A DNA stretch of 64,000 bases. It comes from Chrysemys picta bellii. Lineage: Eukaryota > Chordata > Testudines > Emydidae. The stretch spans positions 2,604,001 to 2,668,000 of the forward strand of contig NC_088800.1 of NCBI RefSeq assembly GCF_011386835.1, given 5' to 3'. The notes below the pieces were generated by a model that was not told where the DNA came from, made no database searches, and was given only the letters and a program-made list of their open reading frames with translations. This document shows, in pieces, positions 32,909-43,098 of the stretch. A program made the translations under genes and the position numbers. Each line of letters begins with the position of its first letter. Within the stretch, counting starts at the first letter, position 1.

Positions 32909-33375
32909 AGCAACATAGGAATTTCCAGATTGGATCAGATTCACGGTCCACCTAGTTCAGGATCCTGTCTCCCACAGTGCCCAGCACCAGATGCTTCAAA
33001 AGAAGGTGCAAGATCCGCACAGTGGTTGGATAATCTGCCCCCTACATTAATCTCATTCTAATCTCCCATAGTTAGAGAGAGGGTGACCAGATGTCCCGAT
33101 TTTATAGGGACAGTCCCGATTTTTGGGTCTTTTTCTTATATAGCCTCCTATTACCCCCCCCCCCACACACACACACTCCCTGTCCCGATTTTTCACATTT
33201 GCTCTCTGGTCACCCTAGTTAGAGACTGGCTTTAAACCCTGAAGCATGAGGTTTAATATCCCTTCCAATTTTTTATCATCATTAGCTATAACAACTCTGG
33301 ATATTCTTGATATCAATATAAATGTCCAGTGCCTCCTTAATGTGTAAGTACAGATGACATCTGCTGTCAAAACAC
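32909..33375 (-). mobile_element. CR1-type LINE 3' region, split by a MITE
   Basis: The same family as 5786: 'gcaacataggaatttccagattggatcagattcacggtccacctagttcaggatcctgtct' on the plus strand, continuing after the insertion with 'tagagactggctttaaaccctgaagcatgaggtttaatatcccttccaa'. The two halves (32909-33078 and 33218-33375) join cleanly once 33079-33217 and one target duplication are removed. Confidence 0.8.
33079..33217 (+). mobile_element. MITE with GGGTGACCAGAT ends, 139 bp, intact
   Basis: The left end GAGGGTGACCAGATG and the right end CTCTGGTCACCCTA are inverted. Perfect 8-bp target duplications GTTAGAGA at 33071-33078 and 33218-33225. It contains a poly-C/(CA)n tract at 33154-33176. 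The 8-bp duplication suggests hAT mobilisation. It is the uninterrupted paralogue of the split element at 18734. Confidence 0.95.
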
Positions 33376-33514
33376 TGGAGAGGTTTTCAAAGCCTCTGGA
33401 CTGGCTATAAGGATCTGTCCCAGGCTGAGGATCCCAGAGGCCACTTTGGAATCTTTAAAAACATATGTTCAGATGGTAGCACCTTGAGGCCCCAACTGAA
33501 ATGGAAACCCTATT

Positions 33515-33660
33515 GTGCTAGGTGGTGGACAGACCCATTGTGAGAGACGGTCCTGCCCCAAACAACTTACAATTTCAATAGACAAGCTTAAGGAGGAGAG
33601 AGGGGAAATATTCTCCCCATTCTACAGATGGGGAAACTGAGTCAGAGAGTCGTCGATTTA
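33515..33660 (+). mobile_element. MIR-like / CORE-SINE remnant
   Basis: 'cctattgtgctaggtggtggacagaccc', 'ggtcctgccccaaacaacttacaattt' and 'attctacagatggggaaactgagtcagagag' follow one another in the standard MIR-like order. Confidence 0.8.
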
Positions 33661-34744
33661 GCAGAGCATCTAAGCAGATGTGGACCGTACTGTCATCAGA
33701 GGCAACCAATATGGTGGCTGTGATTTAATGGTGCCACAGGAAATGGGAAAGCCCTAGACATTGCAACATGTCTGCTACACTTTAAACATCAATTGGCCAT
33801 TGCATTTCTTGGGGAGTTGGGAAGGTTGGTGACACGTAAAGGTTAGGTTTGTGTCCTTTGAAAAGGGGAGCTGAGCAGAGCAAATTCTAAAACATTCCAG
33901 AAATCTCTGAAAGGAGTAGAAGAGCCCTGAGTCTACAGTGCTATCTGAGACTGTATCAGTTACAAAGAGACGTCTCACAAACAGAAAGGTCAGGCTGGGC
34001 TTTTAGTATTCTTTGATCAATAGTCCTTCCCACGGATGGCTGTGAAAATATGGACTTGACTATGGCAGACAGCAAGCCAAGAGGATCTAGCCTGAACGTA
34101 TTCGTATAATTATAGTCCGTGTAGGTGGGGTCACCTACCCAACGCTTTCTATGATAAACCCTTGTTTTCAGTTGCTGATTACTTTCTCCAAGCTAAACTG
34201 TGTTGAAATTTCCTAAGCGGGGTGTCTGCCTCGGCCTGAAATCTTGTTTTGGGGAAGTTTCAGCTAAAGTGGTATTTCTAAGAATGGGGTTAGAAAAAAA
34301 TGTTTTGTCATGTAAAAAACAAAAACAAAACAAGATTTCATTGATAAGCTCTCATATATCCCTGCTTTGTAGCAGGGACTTGAAATTTGGCACGGCAGGG
34401 GGTCACCCAAGGGTCAGATTATGTGTTCTTTGTCCTCCCTATGTATATTAGCACAAAGTTAGCAGAGCTGTAAACCTCTGAAAAATCTGCACAGTCGAGA
34501 CTGGTGGGTTTGGCAAATAAATTCTCCAGAGAGTCCATCTGCACCGAACATAGAATCGGAGACATGTGGGGCTGCACAGGGGTGATCCCCCACCAGAGTT
34601 GCTTCTGCTGACGATAGGGCTGCATGGTGCAGACCAGGAGGTGTCCAACAGCAGTAGCTAAAGGGAGAATCTGTCCTGACGTATTCAAAGCGTACATTGC
34701 TGAGTGATGACTCCTCCCCTTCGCTCCCCTGTCTGAGGCAGGTG
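33661..34744. other. Unique non-coding DNA
   Basis: No gene or clear repeat was recognised. Confidence 0.4.
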
Positions 34745-34850
34745 CTAAGTATTATCCTCATTTGACAGCAGTGGAAACTCGGCGATAGACTTTCCCAGGC
34801 CACGCACTGAATCAGCGTAAACTACACTATGTGGCTTGGGCAAAATGACC
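34745..34850 (+). mobile_element. MIR-like / CORE-SINE remnant
   Basis: 'gtattatcctcatttgacagcagtggaaact' followed by 'gactttcccaggccacgcactgaatcagcg' keeps the order of the MIR core and 3' region. Confidence 0.6.
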
Positions 34851-35715
34851 GGTGACTGCTGCAGACGACCGCTTCGAAAAGAGTGAAAATGGGTCAGATC
34901 TCCACTCCTCCTCCCGTCCAGTGTAACAGGGTCTTGTTCGTGGGGCTGCGTTTCCAAGCGCGTTCCGAGGTTTGACCAGAGCTCACTTCAGAAAGGCTGC
35001 CAGGCGTTCGGCCGGGCGAGGTCTGACGCCTGAGCACTGCCTGGGCCCGTTTGGCCGAGGTACACGGTGAGGACAGTTGAAGTTAGTGGGGTTGTGGGGT
35101 GCCCCACAAGGGTTCCTGAGAGCCCAGAATGTGGTCTGTGCATCTGTTACCTGGCTGGGGAGGGTGGGGCGGGGGCTGGGGGGGGGGGGGAGCTGAGCCT
35201 CTCCCTTCCTCAGGGCTGTGGAATGAGGCGACGTGAACAAGGAGCTGAACGGGGCTGGCACGGAGGTGTGGGAACGCCGTGGGCCCAATCCTCAGTGCAA
35301 CCCAGCTCCACTCGGCACCAGCTCCAGCAGGGCTTACGGGTGGCTTTAGGCCACATTCAGCCCTACCTATTGCTCTGATGCCAAGGAGCTGGTGTGGCAG
35401 CTGGCAATAACTGGAGCATGGAGCACTCTGCCCACACCCCGTTTCCCAGCCTTGCCCCCCGATATCAGAGGCTATGGAGGGGCAGGGAGCAGCCATTCGC
35501 TGGGGCCAGCCCTGCTGCTGAGCTGGATTTAGCATCTTTGTAGCCTCTGAGCTGGCTAAGGGGGGCCATGGCACAACGATAAATTGCCCCTCTCCCCTGG
35601 GTAACAGGGGAACACTTAATGGGGTGTCTGGGGTGAAGAGGGGTTTTTAAAGTCTTTGGAAAACGCTGGGCCTCAGGTGTAAACAGGAGCAACTCAGCTG
35701 GAACTAACCAAGTGA
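34851..35715. other. Non-coding DNA, GC-rich in part
   Basis: A G run lies at 35178-35190. Overlapping open frames at 34983-35574 lack domains. No element was recognised directly upstream of the LTR. Confidence 0.4.
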
Positions 35716-35810
35716 TGTCAGGGATCAGTTTGACCTGGGTCCCTTCCTTCCTGTGATAAATGAAGGGAGGGAGATAGCTCCCTTTTATGGACACCCAGCC
35801 AGCCAGTAGC

Positions 35811-35818
35811 TATAAAAT
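35811..35818 (+). promoter_or_regulatory. LTR TATA box
   Basis: TATAAAAT, 95 bp into the LTR. Whether the LTR still drives transcription cannot be told from sequence. Confidence 0.6.
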
Positions 35819-36309
35819 CGCTCATAGTAGTTGTTCTCTACCTGTAAAGGGTTAAAAGTCTCACTGCTATGCATAGATAAAAGGAAGTGAATGGACACCT
35901 GGCCAAAAGAGCCAATGGGAAGGCTAGAACTTTTTAAAATGGAGTAAAGACTCTCCTTTTGTCTGTCTGTTGTTCTCCCGGGGAGAGGTGGACAGGGCAG
36001 AGCTATGCTGTAAGAAGCTTGGGCCAGGTATGAAAAATCATCAGTATCATACCTAGAAACTACTCATTTAAAACCCCAGACATGTAAGTAGATCAGGAAA
36101 TGTCTAGAAAGATGCGATTAGGTTTATCCCTTTGATTTCTTTATGGCTTGTGGATTCCTCTGGGCTAACCCCAGATGTTTTTGTTTTGCTTGTAACCTTT
36201 AAGCTGGACCTCAAGAAAGCTATTTTTGGTGCTTAATCCTTGTAGTTGCTCTTTTAAAATCTAGCAATAGCCTGAGTTCCCAGATGTATTTTCTTTCTTT
36301 TTCTTTATT

Positions 36310-36315
36310 AATAAA
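36310..36315 (+). terminator. LTR polyadenylation signal
   Basis: AATAAA in an AT-rich setting within the LTR, about 500 bp after the TATA box. Confidence 0.55.
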
Positions 36316-36431
36316 ATTTACCTTTTTAAAGAATAGAATTGGATTTTTGTGTCTTAAGAGGTTTGTGCGCTTGTTGTTTAATGAGCTGGTGGCAACAGCT
36401 GATCTCCTTTTTTTCTTTCTCAGCTCTTCCC

Positions 36432-36433
<2 letters not shown>

Positions 36434-36470
<37 letters not shown>
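36434..36470. repeat. (GT)n microsatellite inside the LTR
   Basis: About 18 uninterrupted GT units after 'ctcttcccc' and before 'agggtaccccacagg'. Confidence 0.97.
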
Positions 36471-36473
<3 letters not shown>

Positions 36474-36690
36474 GTACCCCACAGGAAGGAATTCCCAACT
36501 GCGCCTTCCTGGGTTCTCAAAGGGGTTTTTGCACTTGAGTGGTGGCAGCATCTACCCATCCAAGGTCAGAGAAAAGCTTGTAACCTTGGGAGTTTAACAC
36601 AAGCCTGGAGCGGCCAGAATTAATTTTTAGAATCCTTGCCAGACCCACCTTCTGCACTCGAAGTGCCAGAGTGGGAAATCAGCCCTGACA

Positions 36691-37849
36691 CTTCCCCTGC
36701 AGCACCATGGGTGGGCAGCAAGATCCTGCAGCAGGAGAATAATGTGCTCACTTTAAAAGCTTGGCTGGACTCTCCTAGCTCACCTTCTGGCAAGTCCTGC
36801 CTCCGCGCTTGTCAGAAAAGGCTGCTTGAACGCAGGCACTTCTTGACAAGGCTACTTAAATGAAGAGCCCTGTGTGGTGTTAAGCAAAGAGCGTCGAGTA
36901 GTGAATTGTTCTGTGAATTGATGATTGATAACTAACATGACATTTTTTTAATAGCGTTCCCTGGTCTCTTCCAGAGAGCCACAGTGGAGGGATAGAGATA
37001 AGTGCAGGAAGAGATGTAACCGTCACCATTTCGCCTGCGGGTCTATCTTTAACCCATCTCTTGATGTTGGAATCCATACGTATTCCTTGAACTTAAGTGC
37101 AGCCGTGTTATTAGACCTTCTCTCCTGACTGCTCAATGCTAAAATACGCAGCACCTACCCAGCAGACCATCCCTTCCTCAATCACGTTGCTGGCAGGCTG
37201 GAAACAGCTTCCTGAACTGCGGCCAGCGAGCTGCCCTTTGCCCAGCGTGTCTCTAGAGCATCACAGTTGCCAGAAAAACACTGAGAAGGTCTCTCAGATC
37301 TTAGTCAGAGCACTAGTATTTGTTCTCCGAGCACAGAGAAATGTGGCAGAGAACTGCTCGGGCCGTCGATGGAGCAGGAGTGTGGAAACCCAGCCTGCCT
37401 CCATGTTGCCAGTGCTCAGAAACCCAGCTGAGTTAGTAAACGGGGCATCGGAGCTTAGCCACCCCCTTGACTGTGAACTCTCCACACGGCACTGGGATGG
37501 ATTGCATTAATCCAGCAGCCGGGAACGGTTGCCAGCAGAGGGCACTCAGTCAGCACTGAAAAGGGAGGGAGATGTCTGTCTGGCGTTCTTAGCCAAGCAT
37601 TCACAATTTGCTTCAGAGTCACTGGGCCCCATTTCGCACTGTTTACACCGGAATAACTCCTTCCTCTGACGTTCCTGTTACCAGAAGGGGGCCAAAAGGG
37701 AGGGACACTAGCCGTGAGGTGATGTAGCTACTGAGAGGGTCCCCAAACACCTGGGACCTCATTGACCTGCTTATGCCAAGCCAGCCTCGCTGATATGGCT
37801 TCTGCTCTTATGCTAGGGGTGGTCGCCTGTTACCAGCCCATGTCATTGT
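36691..37849. other. Non-coding DNA with one small palindromic fragment
   Basis: No gene was recognised. 'gccccatttcgcactgtttacaccggaataactcc' at 37627-37661 resembles the 'tttacaccggtgtaactcc' palindromic repeat class. Confidence 0.4.
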
Positions 37850-38036
37850 TCTGTGGACCAGCTTAACAAGCAGGTGCTTGGGGCGGCCAAGGGAGAGGGG
37901 CGGCACCTGCAGCAATTCGGGGGCGGCAGGTCCCTCACTCCCTCTAGGAGCGAAGGACCTGCCGCTGAATTGCCGACGCCGATCGCGGCTTTTTTTTTTT
38001 TCCCAATTGCCGCCACTGATCGCGATCGCGGCCCTG
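37850..38036 (+). mobile_element. hAT-like fragment, relative of the 18801 element
   Basis: 'accagcttaacaagcaggtgcttggggcggccaagggagaggggcggcac' matches the 18801 element ('accagctcagcaagcaggtgcttgggacggccaaggggaaggggcggcac'). The right side ends GCGGCCCTG. The left 16-bp terminal repeat is absent. TGTCATTG occurs just outside both sides (about 37841-37848 and 38035-38042) and could be a target duplication, though it overlaps the last bases of the expected terminus. Confidence 0.75.
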
Positions 38037-38042
38037 TCATTG

Positions 38043-38889
38043 ACGCTGGCTGAAGTTAACGAGCTGCCCCCGATAAACAGCTAACGACTCTGAGATTTTT
38101 GGGGCTATGGGTCCTGAGAGGCTATTCAAGGGGAGACGAGCAAAGGTGTTGGGGGTACCTCCTGAGGGCAGTGATTTAAGTCCCCCAGCAGGTGGCCCCG
38201 GCTGGGTGCTGATATCTCCAGTACCTGTTTGCGCTGGGTGCTCCAGTATGTGTTACTCGCAGAGGGGTTGTGATGGGCTAGAGGCCCATATTGGCTGGTT
38301 CTGCGAGGTGAACTATGACCGAGAGGTGGCTGGGAATGATAGCCAAGTGCCCGGTCCCTGTGCCCGAATGTACATAGGTGATGTAGGTGGTGCGTGAATC
38401 ACTCCTATTACTACTGCTGGGAAACATCGTGTCTATTATTAGCTGTGGCCTTGCTGGGTAGCTGTCATTGTGGAAGGCCTGGTAACTCGGGGAAACAGAC
38501 GTGTAAGGATACCATGGTTTGGCCTTACAAGTAACTCACTTCAGTGGATAACGTGACCAGGACTGGGCTCTTACTCGGCAGCTGTGAAAATATATTGTAT
38601 GCGGAGCCTTTTCCTGCAGCTCAGTATCCTCACTGATGTTCTCTGATATTCAAAAGTCATGCTATTATTGGGCCTTTCGGTCACATGGTACTGGGTCTGT
38701 TTCCCTGATTCGATCAGCCTCATGCTTATGGCGTGAATGGGGGAATTCAGAATTTGCATTTCACTAACCTGCAATACTTCCTTTAAAATGAACGATTCTG
38801 GCAAACTTTCCTGCCAGTAATCCTGTCTGCCAGAACACCGCCCAGTGGGGAATAGTGAAAGGGAGTGAGCACATACAAGAATTCCTGCT
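38043..38889. other. Unique non-coding DNA
   Basis: No repeat, exon or RNA gene was recognised. Confidence 0.4.
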
Positions 38890-38891
38890 TG

Positions 38892-38962
38892 GGCCAGCAG
38901 CAGGATTTGAACCCAGGACTGTCCTTGCTGAAAGCTTTAGCCTACTGCTTGAGCTAAAAAAG
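38892..38962 (-). mobile_element. tRNA-like SINE fragment, second family
   Basis: On the minus strand an A-box-like TAGCTCAAGC (38947-38956) and a canonical B-box GGGTTCAAATCC (38903-38914) lie 40 bp apart. Wording matches the fragment at 7774. No cloverleaf with a usable anticodon arm forms. Confidence 0.55.
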
Positions 38963-40196
38963 TAATTCCCTTAACTGGCAACTATAAAGGACTCTTATCT
39001 TCTGTGGACCAGTCGTTAGAGGGCGGCTCTGCCGGTATGAGTTACACACAGTCACAGCAAACTCACTACAACAGGTGCAGAAATTTTGCAATGTATTTAT
39101 TTCACCGTTGAAGCACAGAGGCCCTGTGCAGATCAATACAGAGTTTGCACCGGAGGGGGGGGCGGTGGAAATGAAAGGGAATTTTTAGCCTTTGAAAAGA
39201 AGACGGATCGTGTCTGCTGTGTGAAATTCAGAGACCTGGACACGAGTAAGACGTGCGTGCGATGAAAAGCGTCCTGAAAGTTTGTCCTTTATAATTTGGA
39301 TGTAGAACTCTAACTTTGTGCAAAATGATAGGGGCCGCCAGGGGAATACAAAAGTTGAGGGGCATGCAGTACCCCAGCCCATAATGTTGTTTGAACATTG
39401 TCTGCAAATCCCAGAACGGGCCATTAGAAATTAAAGAGATGCTGTTAATCTGAGCTGGAAATAAAACAGAACACACATGAGCTCCTCTGGTTGGTCTAGA
39501 ATACTTGTGGTGTCAACTTCAATTGGAATAAACAAGTGATGCTCGGCTGTACTGAGCTACTGGAAGGCAGAGTGCTGCTGAGAGCTAGAGATTTCTCAGT
39601 TCCCAGATGACAACCACTTGCCCAATTTCTGCTCATTTTTAAACACAGGCAGTTGTGAAACCGAGAGGGTACTCATGGGTGCTCATTACTACTTCTTCTT
39701 TTGTGAGAGCTTTTCCTCCAGCGCCCACTTCTTGCTCTCACAAGGGAGTCCATATCAAATATTCAAGGCAGATTACAGCAAGAACCACACACGCGCGCGC
39801 ACACACACAAAAAAAAACCCCTCAACCCTAAAATGTTCAGTTGCTCAGATAAAAGCGCTAAAAAGGTTCTATACAGAAGGGGAGGCTTTCTCAGTCCTTG
39901 CTCCCTGGGCACTTCCGTTTTCATTAATGCCGAGCCAACGTCTGATCTGCAATGGGTCCCAATTGGACATGCCACCGTTTATTATATGGTATAAATAAAA
40001 AATGGCTTCCAGGGGTAACACATGTGACTAATTCCAAAAAATGTTTGTGTAGCATTAATTAAAAAAAAAAAACGTGACAAGTGTAACCCTCTGATAGGTA
40101 TTGGGCCTGTTTGAAATGAGTTTGGGGGTCTCCAGGTCTGTTCCTAGTGAATACATTGTCTGCGTTACTAAAAGCACCATTGTAACTGCCATTATT
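38963..40196. other. Unique non-coding DNA with small simple repeats
   Basis: An (AC/GC)n tract followed by A9 lies at 39787-39818, and A runs near 40061-40072. No gene was recognised. Confidence 0.4.
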
Positions 40197-40375
40197 CATA
40201 GATTCTAAGGCCAGAAGGATCCATGGAGATCATCTAGTCTGATGTCCTGTATACCACAGGCCAAGAATTTCACCCAGTGCTTCCTATAACCTGTGACTGA
40301 GCTGTTTAAAAAAAATCTTATCTTGACTGAAAGACTTCAAGTGAGGGAGAATCCACTGCCTCCCTCAGTTCATGG
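40197..40375 (-). mobile_element. CR1-type LINE 3' fragment
   Basis: 'attcatagattctaaggccagaaggatccatggagatcatctagtctgatgtcctgtatacc' is the reverse complement of a CR1 3' end with an ATTCTATG-like tail. Upstream text 'agtgagggagaatccactgcctccct' extends it. Confidence 0.8.
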
Positions 40376-40387
40376 CCCATACTGGTT

Positions 40388-40502
40388 GGACTACGTTTCC
40401 CATGATTCACCGCAGTTGTTGTCTCTCTCACTGCCAGGGGCATGGAAAATGAAGCCTGACTGGCTGAGGTACCTGCACTACAACTCCCATGAAGCACTGT
40501 GG
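40388..40502. promoter_or_regulatory. Two ACTAC..TCCCATGA motifs, ZNF143-like
   Basis: GACTACGTTTCCCATGATTC (from 40389) and CACTACAACTCCCATGAAGC (from 40476) are 87 bp apart in the same orientation. They resemble the ACTACAATTCCCAGAATGC site of ZNF143/Staf. They may also be parts of a dispersed repeat that carries this motif. Confidence 0.35.
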
Positions 40503-40504
40503 TG

Positions 40505-40705
40505 GCATTTCAGAATCAAAACAGTTGTTTTCAGCCAAAACCTGAACATTTCAGTTTCTGGACATTCCAGTTTCCAAAGGGGAAAAAAACAAACTTTTTG
40601 CTCAGAAAGCAGATTCTTTTCATGAAAAATCTCATTTAGTTGAAAACCTGATTCCCACCCCCCCATCAAAAACAGTTTTGACAGAAGACTTTCAACTATC
40701 CCTAC
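40505..40705. repeat. AT-rich 'aaaatttc' dispersed repeat, copy 5
   Basis: 'ttttcagccaaaacctgaacatttcagtttctgg...ttttgacagaagactttcaactatccctac' matches the style of the other AT-rich copies, ending like 'caactatccctactag'. Confidence 0.5.
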
Positions 40706-41833
40706 TAGAGACCTGATTAGGGCTCCTATCAGGAAAGTACCTAGAACTGGCCCAACCACTTGCTATCAATATATCTGACACAGGTTGGGGTGCTCCTTCC
40801 AAAATGTTGTTTGAGGGGCATTTAAGAAAGTAAGAAAGTGCTTCAGTCCCACTGGTCAGGGATGAAGCCCATTGGCAATACATTGTAAAACACTCGTGCT
40901 GTAATGGACCAGGGCATAGGCAGTCCGGCCTAGCGGCCACGGCTGGGCTGAGGTCTGCCCACCAGGGGATGGTAATTGCCAGGCAGGAACTGAAGGAATC
41001 GTAAGAGCCAGGTTCCGTAAGCAAGAGTCAGGGTCAGGCTGGGGTTGAAGATGGAGATCAGGGGCAGTCCCAGCTTAGAATCGAGAGGGAGCAGGAGATC
41101 AAGCAAGGTCTGGAATTGCAGAGGGTCAAAGTCTGTGTGGTTGCGCGGACAACCCTTCGGGTTAAGTAGGGTGCGTGGCCACTCAGAGGGCTGCAGGGTA
41201 CCGTCAATCTGAATCTTTTGGGCAGTACTTCCTGTGGCGCCTACTCTCCATAGAGCTCCCTGGCTGTACCTTTGCATGGCCTCCGAATGGCACTGTGAGA
41301 CTATCAGCCGTCCCATGCCACGCGGACCTGGGTTCTAATCCCTAGGTGCGTTACCTGGCCTTCTCTACATTAGGACTAGTGCTGCTGATTGCGAAGGTGG
41401 GAGCACTAGTCTAAGACAATGCGCTGGTGATTAAACTCCCATGTTGTGTAGATGTGCTTTGAGCCAGGTTAGGCAGCACAACATTTAACCTTGTCGACAC
41501 CAGGTTCCATGAGTGGTGCTGAGTCAGTGGTGAATGGTGGGGAAGGCCAGGATGTAGACCAGCCAGTGAGCATTTCCCACTGCTCATCTGGCACCTTTCA
41601 TGATCTCTAGCAAATGTTTTGAAGTGAAAGTCCAAGAAATGGCCCTAGCAAGGAATTCCTTAGTTTAGGGCACAATTCTCCACACCACTCTGACCGCAGT
41701 GGGCATGTATGCAGAGAACACTCGAGTGATCCCTTGAGCAGGATGAGAGGAATTTTGTCCGGAATCAACAGTTTAGATGCTGTTTAATTAGTGTGAATTG
41801 TTTGAACGTTGTCTTAATACTAACACATTTTGA
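40706..41833. other. Non-coding DNA, possible repeat remnants
   Basis: No gene was recognised. 'gcacaattctccacacc...gaggaattttgtcc' at 41671-41760 looks like a diverged member of the palindromic class. 'ttctctacattaggactagtgctg' near 41361 resembles a reptile repeat. Confidence 0.35.
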
Positions 41834-41916
41834 AAGTGAAGTGGGCTGTAGCCCACGAAAGCTTATGCCCAAATAAATTTGTTAGTCTCTAAGGTGCCAC
41901 AAGTACTCCTCGTTCA
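41834..41916 (+). mobile_element. Penelope-like element 3' fragment with hammerhead-like stem
   Basis: The perfect stem GTGGGC-TGTA-GCCCAC (41841-41856) is followed directly by GAAA (41857-41860) and then GCTTATGCCC, AAATAAATTTGTTAGTCTCT and AAGGTGCCACAAGTACTCCT. The expected CTGAAGA 5' of the stem is degraded here (AAGTGAA), so any ribozyme-like fold would be inactive. Same family as 6107. Confidence 0.65.
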
Positions 41917-42734
41917 AAGTATTTTTGTTACCAGTACAGCATCATAAACTTGCTCTGTCCTCTGCCAAGAATTTGTCATTCATGAAAGTCATTTTGTACT
42001 TAGGGCAACTGGGGGGAAAGTGACATGTGATTTTTGGACTGTAGCTTTGGATGGGAATATAAATTTTCTCCAAGTGATATGATGCTACAATAAGAGACAT
42101 TTGGAAACCAGCCAAACCCATGAGTACAATTTTTGCTTCATTTTCAACATCCTCCTCTAGAAATACTTTGCAGTTTCTTTCACTCATTCTTTTAGAGTAT
42201 AATTGTGGTGGTGGTGTTTTTAATTCGGCTGCAGCATGCAATATCTAGTTCCAGGTATGATTAGAGGTTGTCTTGTGTTAACCTAGGATGCAGGGTCAGA
42301 TCATGACTTTTTAATCTGGAACAACTCCATTGAAAGCAACTGAGATATTCCCTATTTAAACTGGTGTAACAGAAACTGACTCTCAGTACCTGTAATTACA
42401 TGGAATGTGCATCCCAGAACAGCATGGCTCATGGTGAGGTCATTCCCTTCCCCTGAACACAGATCTGTTTGCTTTCATTGGAGGGTGGCCTGGAGCACTT
42501 GACTCCTTATCCCACTGATCGAAGTAGATTTGATTTTACTACTTCTCCTCTTGCAGCCCCGCAGATTAATGTCACACTGATCTCTGTGAAGATTTTGGAT
42601 TCAATGAGTCTTCTATTGACCACTGCGTGGACACAACTCTGAGTAGGGTGGAGTGCTTTCTCTACTAATGCTAGCACCCTGAATAGCTACCGTAATACAT
42701 TGGCTGGGCGTGAATGTAGGGGAATCCTCTAGGA
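41917..42734. other. Non-coding DNA with a palindromic fragment
   Basis: No gene was recognised. 42293-42392 ('gggtcagatcatgac...aacaactccattgaaagcaact...aactggtgtaacagaaactgactc') matches the 'tttacaccggtgtaac / caatggagtt' palindromic class. Confidence 0.4.
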
Positions 42735-43090
42735 CAGTGGTTCTCAAACTAGGGCCGCCGCTTGTTTAGGGAAAGCCCCTGGCAGGCTGCTGTGGAGCAG
42801 GTTGGAGGGTGGCAATCGGCCGTTTACCTGCCGCGTCCGCAGGTTCGGCCGATCGCAGCTCCCAGTGGCCACGGTTCGCTGCTCCAGGCCAATGGGAGCT
42901 GTAGGAAGCGGCGTGGGCTGAAGGACGTACAGGCCGCCGTTTCCCGCAGCCCCCATTTGCCTGGAGTGGTGAACCGTGGCCAGTGGGAGCCGCGATCGGC
43001 CGAACCTGCGGACGCGGCAGGTAAACAAACCGGCCCGGCCCGCCAGGGGCTTTCCCTGAACAAGCGGCGGCCCTAGTTTGAGAACCACTG
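42735..43090 (+). mobile_element. hAT-like foldback element, 356 bp
   Basis: Perfect ends: CAGTGGTTCTCAAACTAGGG and its complement CCCTAGTTTGAGAACCACTG, extended to over 30 bp. Perfect 8-bp target duplications CTCTAGGA at 42727-42734 and 43091-43098. The two arms stay complementary through most of the element (for example CTGCCGCGTCCGCAGGTTCG near 42829 and its complement near 43002). The left arm carries a foreign patch at 42789-42816. Confidence 0.97.
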
Positions 43091-43098
43091 CTCTAGGA

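Larger units (their letters stand above)
35716..36690 (+). mobile_element. Solo LTR of an endogenous retrovirus, about 975 bp
   Basis: The element starts TGTCAGGG and ends CCCTGACA, a perfect 8-bp inverted pair with TG...CA termini. A TATA box TATAAAAT (35811-35818) and a polyadenylation signal AATAAA (36310-36315) are in the order expected of U3-R-U5 on the plus strand. No primer-binding site, polypurine tract or gag/pol/env text flanks it, so it is a solo LTR. The bases just outside (AGTGA left, CTTCC right) do not match, so no target duplication is seen. A (GT)n occupies 36434-36470. Confidence 0.85.

Noticed and set aside
38892..38962. A functional tRNA gene on the minus strand
   Set aside because: The B box is good, but the D and anticodon arms do not pair, and a related fragment occurs at 7774.
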